Shown: piece by piece, positions 1 through 10,934 of the stretch
How positions within the stretch are numbered: position 1 is the stretch's first letter
Layout of the letters: each line of letters starts with the position of its first letter
From: Micropterix aruncella
Lineage: Eukaryota > Arthropoda > Insecta > Lepidoptera > Micropterigidae
Direction: 5' to 3'
DNA: 64,000 bases
Assembly (NCBI GenBank): GCA_944548615.1
Contig: OX155963.1
Location: forward strand, 21,452,431 to 21,516,430
Program-made: the position numbers and the translations under genes
Notes under the pieces: generated by a model
The model's input: only the letters and a program-made list of their open reading frames with translations
The model's database searches: none
What the model was told of the DNA's origin: nothing

Positions 1-152
1 TTAAACGAGCTGATAAATGAGTTATACATATATAGATGTCGTGCGTGCTAGTAACGAAATAATGGTAGTACATGCTACATACGTCGGTATTTACGAGAGG
101 GCGCCCCAGTGTCCCATATAGATGCCAATTATTTGTCTCTTATGGCGTGGGA

Positions 153-222
153 GGGCGAAAAGCTGTGACAAGAAGTAGAGAGCGTTAGGGGCGAAAAGCT
201 GGGACAAGAAGTAGAGAGCGTT
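153..222. repeat. two-unit tandem repeat, about 36 bp
   Basis: Two adjacent near-identical units read GGGCGAAAAGCTG, one variable base, then GACAAGAAGTAGAGAGCG. They differ at one or two bases. No coding sense is visible. The rest of 1-300 shows no recognised feature. Confidence 0.7.
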
Positions 223-307
223 GGCTGCACATTCGGCTGCTGCAGGTATATTTTTCTATCTAACACTTTCTATCTAAACTGTTCGTACCGGAAGACTGGG
301 TGATTAC

Positions 308-626
308 TGCGGGACTTTACATCTTTTCTATAAAAACGAAACTTTCACATTCAGGCAGTAGATAATTGTCGCTGCTACAGTCTGTAGAGCGTATATTGAA
401 GACGTGGATATCATTAAAAAGCTAAACGAAAAACGCTAAAAATAATGGAAAATATATTTATTAGTCATCCTTTGGGAGAGGACCAAGGGCCAAAAGCAAG
501 GACTAGGAGATTTCTACAGGACTTTACATATTTTATATAAAAAATCACTTTCAAATTTGGGCAGTAGATGGTTGTCGCTGCTACCGGCTGTAGAGCGTAT
601 AATGAAGACTTGGATATCATTAAAAA
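308..626. repeat. direct repeat of about 112 bp, two spaced copies
   Basis: The segment at about 308-420 recurs at about 512-626 with moderate divergence. Shared blocks are GGACTTTACAT, GGCAGTAGAT, GTCGCTGCTAC, CTGTAGAGCGTAT and GGATATCATTAAAAA. The spacer and the right flank (to about 735) repeat the phrase GACCAAGGGCCA. This is probably an old tandem array. No open reading frame of note spans it. Confidence 0.65.
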
Positions 627-819
627 TCTGAACAAAAACTGTATCTGAGATCTGTAATCCTGGTTTGTACACTTTCAGTCCCTAAATCTGATTTGGACCA
701 AGGGCCATGAAAAAGGACCAAGGGCCAAAATAATGATATCATCAAGTATTTGCTAATAATAGATTATTACACCTAAAGGTATAAAACCTAAGGTACACCA
801 GCTAGACCATTTATAAAAG

Positions 820-1845
820 CTGAGTTTTTAAATAGTGACATCCTTGAAGTGGGTGAATCAGTACGAGCAAGTAAGCAATTTTGAATAATTTTTTTTTGGA
901 AAAATAAAAAAATAAAAAAAATCTGGAAAATTTGACTGACAAATAAAAGTTTGACAAGCGTCGAGCGCGCATAAAATATCGCGAATAAACAAAATTTGCG
1001 ATATTTTACCTACCGCTAGATGGCGCAACGCTCTGAACTCTTTTTATACAGTCAAAAATTCACTGACAACTCAATATGACTTAAAACGAGCCACTTGTAC
1101 TAAATTCCTAGGGGTTCCCATTGATGAGAAAATGTCTTGGAGAGTCCATAATGAACATCTGAAATCGAAGCTATCGTCAGCTTGTTACGCGATTTGCAAA
1201 ATAAGGAATATCATTGCATATTACTCGCTCGTGGAGTCTCATCTGCGCTATGGCATACTTCACTTCTATGGCCCAATGTCGTCAATGTAGACGATATATT
1301 TATTTTGCAAAAACGGGCGGTGAGAGCCATTAGGGGTTTAAATCAGCGAGAATCGTGAGAGAGAGAATCGCATTTAGAGAACTACGTATTTCCACGATAT
1401 ATGGCATTTTTGTTCATAAGTGTATATGTGAATTCTATAAGAAAAAGCGAACAAGTTTTTATAACAAACTGCCACAAAACTTGAAAGATATTAATAATTA
1501 TGTTGAGTTTAGAAAACGAACGAAACCATATTTGTTATCTGAATGTTTGTACAAGTGAGTGAGAGAGTGAGTTTAAACTTAGGGATTTATGTTATTTTAT
1601 TTTATTTAATTGTTACATTTGAATTGTTTATTTCATGTCTGTATTTTCTACACCCTAAACCTTTTTTTTAATAAATATGATTTGATTTGATTACTATTTT
1701 TCAAAACATAAAATTTTTAAAATTTTGGAGGTTTTGAAAAACCACATTTTTTTTTGTTTTTATTTTTTTTTTGTTTAAAGTTGCTTATTCGCTCGTACTG
1801 ATTTACCCACTTATAGAATGTCACTAATTAAAAACTCACCCTGTA
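820..1845. mobile_element. mariner-like MITE copy, split by a LINE insertion
   Basis: The ends form an inverted repeat of about 55 bp: GAGTTTTTAAATAGTGACAT at 822 mirrors the run ending ACTCACCCTGTA at 1845. The same terminal pair, with the same inner blocks (AAAATATCGC, TTTACCTACCGCTAGATGG), occurs in the shorter copy at 40363-40752. Extra length comes from a LINE fragment at about 1064-1692. The TACAGGGTGAG-type terminus suggests a Tc1/mariner relation, which is an inference. Confidence 0.65.
1064..1692 (+). pseudogene. 5'-truncated LINE reverse transcriptase remnant
   Basis: The conceptual product reads TKFLGVPIDEKMSW near 1095, then IFILQKRAVRAIRGL near 1295, and ends with a C-terminal tail (KKKRTSFYNKLPQNLKDI) closing at 1558. 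These are the post-palm and C-terminal signatures of Jockey/CR1-type non-LTR reverse transcriptases. Several frame breaks are present. A short 3' UTR ends in a GATTT repeat at about 1675-1692, as expected for a LINE tail. The fragment lies inside the MITE at 820-1845. Confidence 0.7.
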
Positions 1846-2024
1846 TATGCACTGACACCCAAGCGGCTCTGAAAGATCTAAATGCTAGGAGAGTCACGTA
1901 AAAACTAGTCTAGGATACCCTCGAATAGGGCACATTAAGGACAAGGAAATGAGGAAACAGATGTCCTAGCCAGGTCTGTATATCACTGTCTTTTGAAACT
2001 CTCTACAAAAAAGTGGCTGGAAAG

Positions 2025-2773
2025 CAGGGGCGTAGCTACCGCCGTATCTGACGTATCAATTATACGGGGCCTCCAGGCCACGGGGCCCCCCAACCTGACC
2101 TGACCTGACCTGGCGACCTGAGTAGTATGCTCGAAATATTACAACCGGGGAAACTCCTGTCTTCTTCAAACGAAGAGATATTAAACGCTTCCGGAAAACT
2201 GTTGGCTAAATACAGTAAAGATATCTCAGTTATTCTTTATGACCAATTAATGGCTCTAAAAACATGCTTAAAATCTGAAATTCAAAAAATTCATTCCATT
2301 ACGGAACTTATTGAATTATTGCTGATAAAATTCAACAGTCTTGCATCCAGTTTTCCGGAGGTAATAACAGCATGATTTTTATTCTTGACCCTTCCAGTTA
2401 CAACTGCAACTGCTGAAAGAAGTTTTTCAAAATTAAAACTGATTAAAAATACCTAAGAACTTCAATGGGACATGAACGCCTGTCCGATCTGTCACTATTG
2501 TCCATAGAGACAGAAATTTTAGAAAAACTAAAGTCATCATCAGCTACAAATGATTTAATAAATCAGTTTGCTGAAGAAAAGGCAAGGAGATAGTATATTT
2601 AATTTGAATTGTTTGTAAAAATGTTGGAAAAAAGTGACAGATAATTATGATGAATAAATATATTTTTTAATTTTATGCAAATTTTTTTTTCTTTTGTGAG
2701 AAATCTTTACCCTTCCTAAGGGCCCCCAAACACATTTTTATACGGGGCCCCGCCAAGGCACGCTACGCCACTG
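2025..2773 (+). mobile_element. hAT element with exact 8-bp target duplication
   Basis: The element starts CAGGGGCGTAGCTACC and ends GCACGCTACGCCACTG, an imperfect terminal inverted repeat of hAT type. It is flanked by the same eight bases, CTGGAAAG, at 2017-2024 and 2774-2781. GGGGCC-rich subterminal blocks sit at both ends. It carries only the 3' part of a transposase gene, so it is an internally deleted, non-autonomous copy. Confidence 0.9.
2127..2593 (+). pseudogene. hAT transposase C-terminal fragment
   Basis: A first open part (2127-2375) contains KTCLKSEIQKIHSITELIEL. After a frame break it continues with TLPVTTATAERSFSKLKLIK and MGHERLSDLSLLSIE, the hAT C-terminal dimerisation motif in the ZMYM1-like insect and vertebrate transposase group. 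The frame ends with an AEEKARR stop near 2593. Upstream DDE-type core regions are missing. The fragment lies wholly within the 8-bp-duplicated element. Confidence 0.8.
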
Positions 2774-3049
2774 CTGGAAAGAGAACTCGAAAACTACACA
2801 TAGACGCCTTTCGCGTCTATGAGTAACTATCAAAAACACCGCTCAAATTCAGCCGATCCCAAATAAGAAAAGTTTCAGGGCATATTGCCCTCAATTAACC
2901 CCTTTATAGCCAATGGAAAGAGGACTCTCTTTGCAGATAGTGTCCCGCAGAGAGAAGATGAGATTGATATAAATATTCTGTGCGATTGTCACGCTTTATC
3001 TAGATTAAGACTAAACTATTGAAAGACCCTTTTCCGAATCCTAACGTAC

Positions 3050-3093
3050 TACCATTGATTTTATAGTGTAATTACACTATAAAATCAATGGTA
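3050..3093. repeat. 44-bp perfect palindrome
   Basis: The sequence is its own reverse complement with no spacer; the centre is GTGTAATTACAC and the arms begin TACCATTGATTTTATAG. A related but imperfect motif (ATTGATTTCTATAAAATCAAT) is at about 46815-46835, so it may be a piece of a mobile element. Confidence 0.85.
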
Positions 3094-4160
3094 CTACCTA
3101 CGGCGCTAAACTGTAATTGCAGTTTACCACTTCGCCTTTATGATGAGAGTTGTTGTTGAGATTGTGGATGCTGCGGACGAATCCGCCATCCCAGGATGTT
3201 ATAACGATCGTTGTAGTATTGTATATGAGACGAGCCGCAAATACTTGACGACGTAACAATCTACTGAGGTTCCCTTGCTTAGCTGCTTACCAGTTTTGGA
3301 AAGGCTTCTCCTTCAACTAGACTGGTCGCAGCGAAAGGTCATTTGCGCGAGTCTCTACATATTGTGAGGAATTACAGCCTGTGGCGCCCTTTGGCCCTTG
3401 GCTAATGGTAGATAACAACAGGTCGTTATCCTTATCAGATTCATCACAACACTACCTTTGTAGAGTGCACTGCCCAGGGCTTGCTCGAGGGAATTCTTTC
3501 ATTCAATGCCGAATAGGATCTGAACCATGAGTTGGTCCAGCCACGAAACAAGCCCCAGGTGCATATGATAAGAGTGGACTCCCGGGTGCAGACCGACCAC
3601 CAAGAGCACTTATATATATCCCACAATACGGGCTCCGACTCCAGCGACAGCAACACACCATCAGCCGCCAACGCAGGAGAACAAATAAGTAAAGACGATA
3701 CTGACTTTCAGGATATCCGATTGGCTGTTCATATCGATGGGAGGCGTGATGGCATCCACGCCATTACAGCAGCCGCAGCACGGCATCCCGGTAACCGGCG
3801 GATCCCGTATCCCGGAAAAGCACAACCCAAAACCCGCGAGCACTGGTACAACCACGGGGTTTTTCACACGGCGGTAGCGATCTAGTGAGAAGATTGAGGA
3901 GCGATTTCGCGTACGTGCGCGACCCGCCGTCGCGCATCTAGTCTGCCCGCCGAGATCGGGGACCGATACGCCCCCTGCCAAAAGTTGCGTTTAAAAATAT
4001 AATATGCACCAATGGGGAGCTGACGGGCAGACCGATCCGTCCAAAGCACCGCGTCGTGACACCTTCGCGCGCCGGAGACGCGCGCCGCGTCGACAGTCGG
4101 GCTATGCACATTATGCAATCGCCTATTGACTACGAGTCGAGTTCAGCAACAGCAACTTGG
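3094..4160. other. unclassified GC-rich stretch
   Basis: GC content rises from about 3450. An open frame of 117 codons is present at 3532-3885 on the plus strand, but other frames are open too, and the product (it starts MVQPRNKPQVHMIRV) shows no motif I recognise. No splice-like boundaries stand out. It could be diverged transposon sequence belonging with the neighbouring fold-back copy. I assign no function. Confidence 0.3.
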
Positions 4161-5010
4161 GTTGTCGACTACAGCGGGCGAGCCCGTCACCTCAGGAAGT
4201 TTTAACGATTAGTCGTTCTATCTCCCTGGAGTGAGCGTAGAAGACTTGAGGACGAAACAGTCCACCGTCTAGCTACGTCACAAGCCCGTAAAAGCCCACA
4301 ACGCCTTAACCGCGAGATAGCCAGGAAAGTTACCCGGCGGGCCGACACTCACGCCCTTACTTCCAATTGTGACCAGATTACTCCGGTCTCTCGATTGGTT
4401 ACGAGTTAGAGGTCGCTTGCGCGTTCCTCTCCCTTACGAAGCGGTGAAACGGTGTTTACCGAATCTATCGTGGACCACAGCATCCTTTGCCCGGCTGTTC
4501 ACCCAGGATCGGGTAGCCGATGGTCGTTTCAAGAGCAGTCGCCGTAAGGTCCGCAACCACCCCCGCTCTATAGGAAACAGTACTGCTTCCAGACTCCCCC
4601 GACTGTTAGTCAGAGTGCACAGTCGATTGGCTTACGCCGCACGGTGCGCAGACCGTCCAGGAGCGCCAGAAGGTTGATTCCCTGGGGAAACTAACCATAA
4701 AGCCAGAGTCCTACCCAGGCTCGCACTTCATGCGTGGAGGCCGTCGGATAGGTGTTGACTCGTGAGTGTGACCAACCCTGAACAGAATGGGTCTTCGTGG
4801 CCAACTCAGCAAGGGCCCATTAACTCCCCTGACTAAGACCCATGTTGTATAAGGGTCGGCGAAACTCACGGGTCCACACCTATCCGGCGTCTTCCACGCA
4901 GAAGTGCGAGCCTGGGTAGGAATCTGGCCTGCGGGCCAGTTTCCACTACAAGTCAACCTTCGGGCGCTCCTGGACGGTTTGCACACCAGGGGTCGCGACC
5001 GACTGGTTGA
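4161..5010. mobile_element. fold-back (FB) element, copy 1: full left arm, partial right arm
   Basis: The left arm (4161 to about 4828, plus sense) begins GTTGTCGACTACAGCGGGCG and ends GGGCCCATTAACTCCC. After a short spacer a reverse-complement partial arm follows (about 4835-5010; ACCTATCCGGCG, GGGCGCTCCTGGACGG). The outer ends of such pairs are the GTCGAC ends. The arm is much richer in GC than its surroundings. It carries an open frame at 4369-4677 whose product (RGRL...PLPYEAVKRCLPNL) recurs in other copies. No transposase motif is seen. The class is unknown. Confidence 0.75.
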
Positions 5011-5334
5011 AAATATAGCAGTTGAGAGTCTTTAAAAAATCGGAAGCGACTTCTGTCGTCGAGCTCGCTGCTGCTTTGGTTCAGGATATTGGAAGACCAG
5101 TAAGAGTCAGGGCAGCAAGGAGAAGGCTCGCAGATGGTGGACTCAAAGGCTGCAAAGCGAGGGAAAACTATGGTTCGTAACTCGCGCTATGCCTATCTAC
5201 TGTGTCGTAACTCGCCACTAGATATCGCTGCAGCACATAAACTTCTATACTGTTCAACCGATTTCCATGATTTAAACTGAAATTTTAGTACGTCTTTGGA
5301 AAGCGTAATTAAATTCCACCAGGGCAACGTTGGG
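5011..5334. other. no recognised feature
   Basis: Ordinary mixed-composition sequence right of the FB copy. I see no open frame with a known motif and no repeat shared with the rest of the window. Confidence 0.3.
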
Positions 5335-5720
5335 TGATTTTTTTATTTATTTATTGTTATTTGTTATTGGAATTATCAAATTAACCATTTACAATAATTA
5401 TAATATTAAAACAAATGGCAAAAACTTTCCTCTTTCATTCACTAGCTAGTGCTGCCCAACTGGGATATACCCGTTCCAGGGCAAGCAAGGGTCGATGAAC
5501 CAACCAAACACAATAATAATAATAATAATTTAAAAAATATATAATAATGATAAATATATATAATAATAAGATTTTAATAAAAATTACAATATTTTATAGG
5601 AAATAGAAATACTAAATACATTAGAATACACATATACACACATACATACATATAAACACAATATATGTTAAGTAAACTTTAACTTATTCTACTACATCGA
5701 TCATGGCATGGATAGATAAA
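5335..5720 (-). mobile_element. LINE 3' UTR remnant
   Basis: On the minus strand the block reads ...ACGGGTATATCCCAGTTGGG... and ends in an AAATAAATAAA tail (plus strand TTTATTTATTTATTG at 5341). The CCCAACTGGGA block is shared with the copies at 22705-22862 and 38945-39170, and less closely with 53880-53930. It is the non-coding 3' end of a non-LTR retrotransposon. The boundary on the 5720 side is uncertain. Confidence 0.5.
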
Positions 5721-6497
5721 CGCTCTTCTTGCAACAGACATTTATTTATTTTGCTTTTAAACAAATGACAATTGGGGCTGGTTTTTATGTTTATTGTAAA
5801 CTCTTATAGCTATGAAAGGGTAGTGTCGCTGTCCGAAAGTCGTCTTCATCCTAGGTACATTCAAATTATCACTCAGGAGTTGTCTAGTGGGTTTCGTATG
5901 CGTAATAATAAAAGATTTATTTTGTTTGGCCACGATTCCCCTAATAGTATATAAATACAGTAGCAACTTTATGCCAAATGGCTAAACGATTCGTTTTCTT
6001 TGGTCTCGTGTGAACGTGCTCTTACTCAAATATGTTTTGATTTTATAAGGGGTAATTATTTCTGAAGCTCTCAGCGACCTCGCAAATCTCTCAATCTGTC
6101 ATCCGTGCGCATGTTGGTGTGCCGCCATTTGTTTACACAGCTTAGGCAGCTCATCGCCGCGCAACGTGCCAATAAAATTCTAACCATCTGAGAGCTACCG
6201 CTATAAACCACATACATCTTTAATTAAACCGCCGAAAAATATGCTTCTATCACTTACAAAAAAAAATCATTCGCTAAGCTACGTCATATCATCAGGGGCA
6301 TTGGGGAGGGTCACTTTAAGAAAAAAGAAAGTATAGAGCAGTTTAATTGAAAATCCAATTTGTGGCACTAAGGATTTTGACAATATCGAACTTTCTCAGT
6401 TCTCTTGACTTTCTTGACTAGGTATCTTTGTTCTTTATTCTTTCTATTATTGACTATTATATCATCGTGATTCCGACTATTTCTACACGACTGAAAT
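5721..6497. other. A+T-rich, no recognised gene
   Basis: Contains short open frames on both strands around 5757-5966 that overlap each other and match nothing I know. No repeat family from elsewhere in the window is evident until the FB arm begins near 6498. Confidence 0.3.
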
Positions 6498-7694
6498 ATG
6501 ATCGTTCTGTCTCCCGCGAGGTGAGCGCAGAATAGTTAGGACAAGAACAGTCCACCGTCAAGCTCCGCCACATGCCCGTAAGAGGCAAACGACGTATCCG
6601 CGAGATAGCCAGGTATTTTACCCAGCGGGCTGACACTCGCGCCCTTAATCCAGTTGCAACCAGATTACTCCGATCTCCCGGCTGGTTACGAGTTCGAGGT
6701 CGCTTGCGCGGTCCTCTCCCTTACGTAGCGGTGAAACGGTGTCTACCGAATTTATTGCGGACCACGGCATCCTTTGCTCGGCTCTTCACCCGGAATCGGA
6801 TAGCCGAATCGTCAGCAACCACCCCCGCTCTATAGAAAACAATACTGTTTCCAGACTCCCCCGACTGTTAGTCAGAATGCCCAATCGATTGGCTCACGCC
6901 ATAAGATTTACTCCTGTGGGAAAATAGCCCTTAGGCCACAGTCCTACCCGATGCATGGAGGCCGCCGGATGGGTGTTGACCCGTGTGTGACCGACCATGA
7001 ACAAATGGGTCTTCGTGGCCAACTCAGCAAGGGCCCATTAGCTCCCTGTTGCAGTTAGGCCACTAAGACCCTTGTGTAAGAGTCTGCCAAGCTTTCGCTT
7101 CAACACCCATCCGGCAGCCTCCACACAGAAGTGTGAGGCCGGGTAGGTAGGTAGAATCGCTCTTACTTCCCCTAGGAATCGTTCTTCGGGCGCTCCTGGA
7201 CGGTGTGCGCACCGTGCTACGTCAGCCAATCGACTTTGAATTCCGTCTGATAGTCGGGGGAGTCTGGAAACGGCTTTGTTTCCTATAGAGCGAGGCGGTT
7301 TATTAACTTGTGGCAGCCGCTTTTGTAACGACAATTCAGCTACCCGATACCGGATGATAACAGTCGGGCAAATGATGCCGTGATCCGCGATAGATTCGGT
7401 AGACATCGAATCACCGCTACACATGGGAGAGGATCGCGCAAGCGACTTCGAACCTGTATCAGTCGGGAGGCCAGAGAAATCTGGCCATTACTGGTAGTGA
7501 CGGCGCTTGGTTTGCCCGCTGGGTTTACTACCCGGTGCCGGGCGTTAACGGTTGGACTCTTGCGAACTAGTTGGCGGAGCTTGATAGTGGATTGTCCATT
7601 GCTCTATGTCTTCTACGATCATCCCACGGCTGATAGAACGATCACATATCGTTATACCAGCCTGGGGTGACGGGTTCGGTTGCTGTAGTCGACA
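6498..7694. mobile_element. fold-back (FB) element, copy 2: inverted pair of arms
   Basis: A plus-sense arm (about 6498-7045, lacking the first 50 bp or so) ends GGGCCCATTAGCTCCCTG. After about 20 bp it is followed by a minus-sense arm (about 7066-7694) that closes with CTGTAGTCGAC. The two arms face each other at their CCCATTAGCTCCC ends, so the outer ends are the GTCGAC ends. The arms differ from each other at many positions, so this is an old inverted pair rather than a fresh palindrome. The family ORF frame persists in parts (6572-6835 plus; 7038-7424 minus: RSIGNKAVSRLPRL). Confidence 0.75.
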
Positions 7695-8084
7695 TCCACG
7701 CATCCTGCAAGGGTGGAATGACTGCCGTTGAAGGTAGCAGATTTATTTAGGTAGACATTTGAATAATTATCTTTAGGTAGACAACTTATAATAGCAGCAG
7801 CAGAGATGGACTATTTCTCTATTTGAAGAATTAAAGTAATATCGTTTATTTCAATACGAACATCAATCTAAAACCAAGTGGACCGACGAACTCTGGACGT
7901 AACGTTTTCTATCTTGTGACCCTATTGGCGGGCTGCTATCAATCATGACGCGACACTATAATTGAAATTTGTTTACAAAGAATCGTCGGTACTTGCCTAG
8001 CCATCATCATCATGCTATACCTAACCGGTATCATATCAAAATTTAAATAACCATAACCCCATGGTCATGTCATGTCATGTCATT
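7695..8084. other. no recognised feature
   Basis: Intergenic or intronic sequence of low complexity. A short run of CATGT repeats lies at 8064-8083, next to the SINE remnant. Confidence 0.3.
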
Positions 8085-8300
8085 ATTCTCTATTATATTA
8101 CGACAATCTCTTACAACCAACCCTATCATGAAGTGTGTGTATGTATGTGTACAAATAACATTTATGTAAGTTATTGCATTCCATCGATAGCATTGATAGA
8201 TCGATGAAATTGCATCGATAGATTGATGCAATTTCATGTTTATGTTTATTTGCTGCAATAGACATCGTTTATACCCCCCCCCCCCCCTCCCTCCCATCTC
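8085..8300 (-). mobile_element. tRNA-SINE body remnant
   Basis: The blocks ACAATCTCTTACAACCAACC, a GT-rich run, and GTTATTGCATTC...CGAT match the body of the SINE at 50994-51775 in the same order and strand. The tRNA-like head is absent. A GATGAAATTGCATC/GATGCAATTTCAT stem-loop at about 8204-8238 and a C15 run near 8275 are included. Confidence 0.55.
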
Positions 8301-8659
8301 AATAAAATATTAGTTTAAATATATCAAATTTTATTTCATATAATGCGGTTAATAACCATAATCTTGGTCAAAATAACGTCCAATGTTATTTTGGCGAAGA
8401 CGACAAGGCGACGAATTCCTCCATACTGTACAAATATTTTTAAAATACAAAGAGTTGCAACCGCCTCCGGAATACGCTCAAATTAGAGGATTTCTGATGG
8501 TCACTTTGAAGTGTTTATTATCTTTGGTTCCAGCGACGTCGGCCATACGTTCTGACTCAGTTAGAGAGTGACTCACTAAAAGAAGCTCGTGACGTGGTCG
8601 TATCTGATGTCTACACTATTTTGGTCAAACGGTATGATCTTTCGAACGTGCCTATAGAG
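8301..8659. other. no recognised feature
   Basis: A 62-codon open frame lies at 8383-8571 but shows no known motif. No repeat shared with other parts of the window was noticed. Confidence 0.25.
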
Positions 8660-9325
8660 GGTGTGCCTATATTTCAACAGGCGAACCTGTCACCCCGGGG
8701 AGTTATAACGACATCGAGCTATTCTGTCTTCCATGGAGTGAACGCAAAAGACTTTGCGGTCAATACAATCCACAGTCAAGCTACTCCAACAGCCCGTGAG
8801 TGTCCAAAGTCTTACAGCGATGCACTCGGAAGATGATCCAACAGGCGAACCTCGCTCCCTTACTACCAGATTTGGACGGATTTCTCTATCTTCCAGTCTG
8901 GTCACAGATTCGAGATAGCTTGCGCGGCCTCTATCTGATGTAGCGGTAATTTAGTTTAAATTTATAGCGGACCGAGGAGCCCTTTGCTCGCCAATATCAC
9001 ACGGGATCGGGTGGCCAACGGATCGCTTCAAAGATCGATGGCATCAGGTCAATAGCTACCCTGGCTGCTTAAGAAATGTACGTATCCAGACGCAACGGTT
9101 ATTCACCGGAGTGTACAGTCACTAGGCTGACGCCTTTGCACCGGTTATTCGCCGAGTGCACAGTTCTCCCGGTCCCGAACCTCCGATCTTAACTGTCTAC
9201 GACTATAGGTTACAGCCGCAAGTAGTTCACGGCGGCCACTCCAGGAGAGGAGTCTACCGGATGGGAGTTGAACCGTGATTTAGGCTGACCTTAAAATCCA
9301 CAGGCAGGCCAGCAGGCCTAAGCTG
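8660..9325 (+). mobile_element. fold-back (FB) family, copy 3, strongly diverged single arm
   Basis: Recognisable family landmarks occur in order: GGCGAACCTGTCACC, TGGAGTGAACGCA, CTTACTACCAGAT, CACGGGATCGGGTGGCC and the CGGATGGGAGTTGA end block. Divergence is much higher than in copies 1, 6 and 8, and closest to copy 5 (21246-21640). It contains a short internal duplication of AACAGGCGAACCT (8676 and 8838). No intact ORF remains. Confidence 0.6.
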
Positions 9326-9597
9326 CACGGTTCTGCTAGGACCCCTTTCGAACGTACACTGCGACCTTCATGACGCAAAGAGCAGAGACGGCCAATATGG
9401 TGTAATGTCCAAATAAAGCCTCTCGGAGATTTCCTGAGATACGCGCGATATTGCACGGACTCATGTATTGGTGGAGCGATTGCTATATGCTGAAGAAATA
9501 TCGGATTCAGCGAAAAACGATTGAGAAATTGCCACCAGTTGAGAAAAAAACTTCTGGATTTTTTTTCCTGAGAAAATTCTCATATGCTTGTATACTA
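9326..9597. other. short spacer, nothing recognised
   Basis: Sequence between the diverged FB copy and the long-TIR element. No motif, repeat or open frame of note. Confidence 0.25.
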
Positions 9598-10934
9598 AGC
9601 CCTGTTTTCTACACACGTTTTTTGGCCATTAAAATCCACGGTTTATTTGCCGTGACATCAGTGGGGTATAAATCACTATGGGAACTTGTCCACGGACACT
9701 GCGGAAACATGCACCGTATTTCTTCTCGGCGAGACGCGTTTATTTACAGCGAAATTTAATCAGTGTTGTATGGCAATGTATGAGAGCTTGTCATGGCACC
9801 GGAAGTTCTCACGGCGTTCTGCAATGGATAAGAGGTTACGTTTTCTTCTATAACGCGGCCAAGGACAAAACGCCGCTTCTTGTCCACGGTACGTTTTTTT
9901 AAACGTACGGCGTGTTGAAGACGCCGCGCCGTTGAAGAAAACATGACCTCATTCATGTTCACTGCACGGTTTTTTCGCCGTACGACACGTTAGGTACATA
10001 CATTTTGGGAGCTAAGGGCCCTTGCTGAGTTGGCCACGAAGATTCATTCTGTTCAGGGTTGGTCTCACTCACGGGTCAACACCCATCCGGCGGCCTCCAC
10101 GTATGGAGTGTGATCCTGAGTAGGACTCTGGCCTTAGAGCTAGTTTCCCTTAGGAATCTAACTTCTGGCGCTCCTGGACGGTCTGCGTACCGTGTGGCGT
10201 AAGCCAATCGACTGTGCACTCTGATTAACAGTCAGGGGAGTCTGGAAGCAGTACTGTTTCCTATTGAGCGGGGGTGGTCACGGACCTTACGGCGACTGCT
10301 CTTGAAACGACCATCGGCTACCCGATCCTGGGTGAACAGCCGGGAAAGGATGCCGTGGTCCGCGATAGATTTAGTACACACCGTTTCACGGCTTCGTAAG
10401 GGAGAGGACCGCGCAAGCGACCTTGAACTCGGAACCAATCGAGAGACTGGAGTAATCTGGTCGCAATTGGAAGTAACGGCGTGAGTGTAAGCCCGCTGGG
10501 TAGCACTCCTGGCTATCTCGCGGTTAAGATGTTGGCCTTTTACGGGCTTGTGGCGGAGCTTGATGGTGGACTGTTTTTGTCCAAGTCTTCTGCGCTCACT
10601 TCAGGGAGACAGAACGACTAATCGTTAAAACTTCCTGAGGTGACGGGCTCGCCCGCTGTAGTTGACAACTCTAGATACATTTTGTAAACGTAATATTGTC
10701 CGCCGCGAAAACCTCCGGGTACATGGACACGCTCTCATACAACACTGATACAAATTTCGCCGTAAATAATAAACACGCCTCGCCGAGGGGGAAATACGAT
10801 GCATGCGGCGGTGGCGCCGTGCCGTTTTTACGACGTGTCCGTGTACAAGGTTCCATAGCGATTCATAGCCTACTGACGACACCGAATTAGCCGTACATTT
10901 TCACGGCGAGAAAACGTGTGTGGACAAGACGGCT
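9598..10934. mobile_element. long-TIR element, copy 1, interrupted by FB copy 4
   Basis: Left (from 9598) and right (to 10934) ends are inverted copies over roughly 230-250 bp. Shared blocks include CTACACACGTTTT / AAAACGTGTGTGG, AAATCCACGGTTTATTTGCC, TATGGAACCTTGTACACGGAC and AATCAGTGTTGTATG. The same termini (AGCC...TTGTCCAC) delimit 45957-46230. The FB arm at 10007-10674 with its 9-bp duplication lies inside; without it the element is about 660 bp. Short open frames within the TIRs are not convincing genes. The superfamily is unknown. Confidence 0.75.
10007..10674 (-). mobile_element. fold-back (FB) family, copy 4, solo arm with 9-bp target duplication
   Basis: The arm opens GGGAGCTAAGGGCCC and closes CTGTAGTTGACAACTCTAG on the plus strand, which is the reverse of copy 1. 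It is flanked by ATACATTTT at 9998-10006 and 10675-10683. It sits inside the long-TIR element, so it inserted later. The family frame is partly open at 10318-10506 on the minus strand. Confidence 0.8.

Larger units (their letters stand above)
1851..3045 (+). pseudogene. LINE RNase H and C-terminal region, split by hAT
   Basis: Before the hAT element the frame reads CTDTQAALKDLNARRVT, an RNase H core (TDSQAAL type), followed by a degenerate GNEETDVLA-like block. After the element it resumes and reaches ILCDCHALSRLRLNY at about 2970-3015, which matches the cysteine/histidine C-terminal motif of RNase H-bearing LINEs (I, R1 or Loa group). Stops and frameshifts make it dead. Joining across 2025-2773 restores collinearity, so the hAT element is the younger insertion. 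Confidence 0.65.

Noticed and set aside
3444..4118. Overlapping frames of 75-117 codons on both strands
   Set aside because: They overlap each other in GC-rich sequence and show no known motif, splice boundary or start context that singles one out.
10232..10506. Independent small genes in the FB arms
   Set aside because: Antisense and sense frames coexist in a repeat present at many loci. They are described as part of the repeat rather than as host genes.
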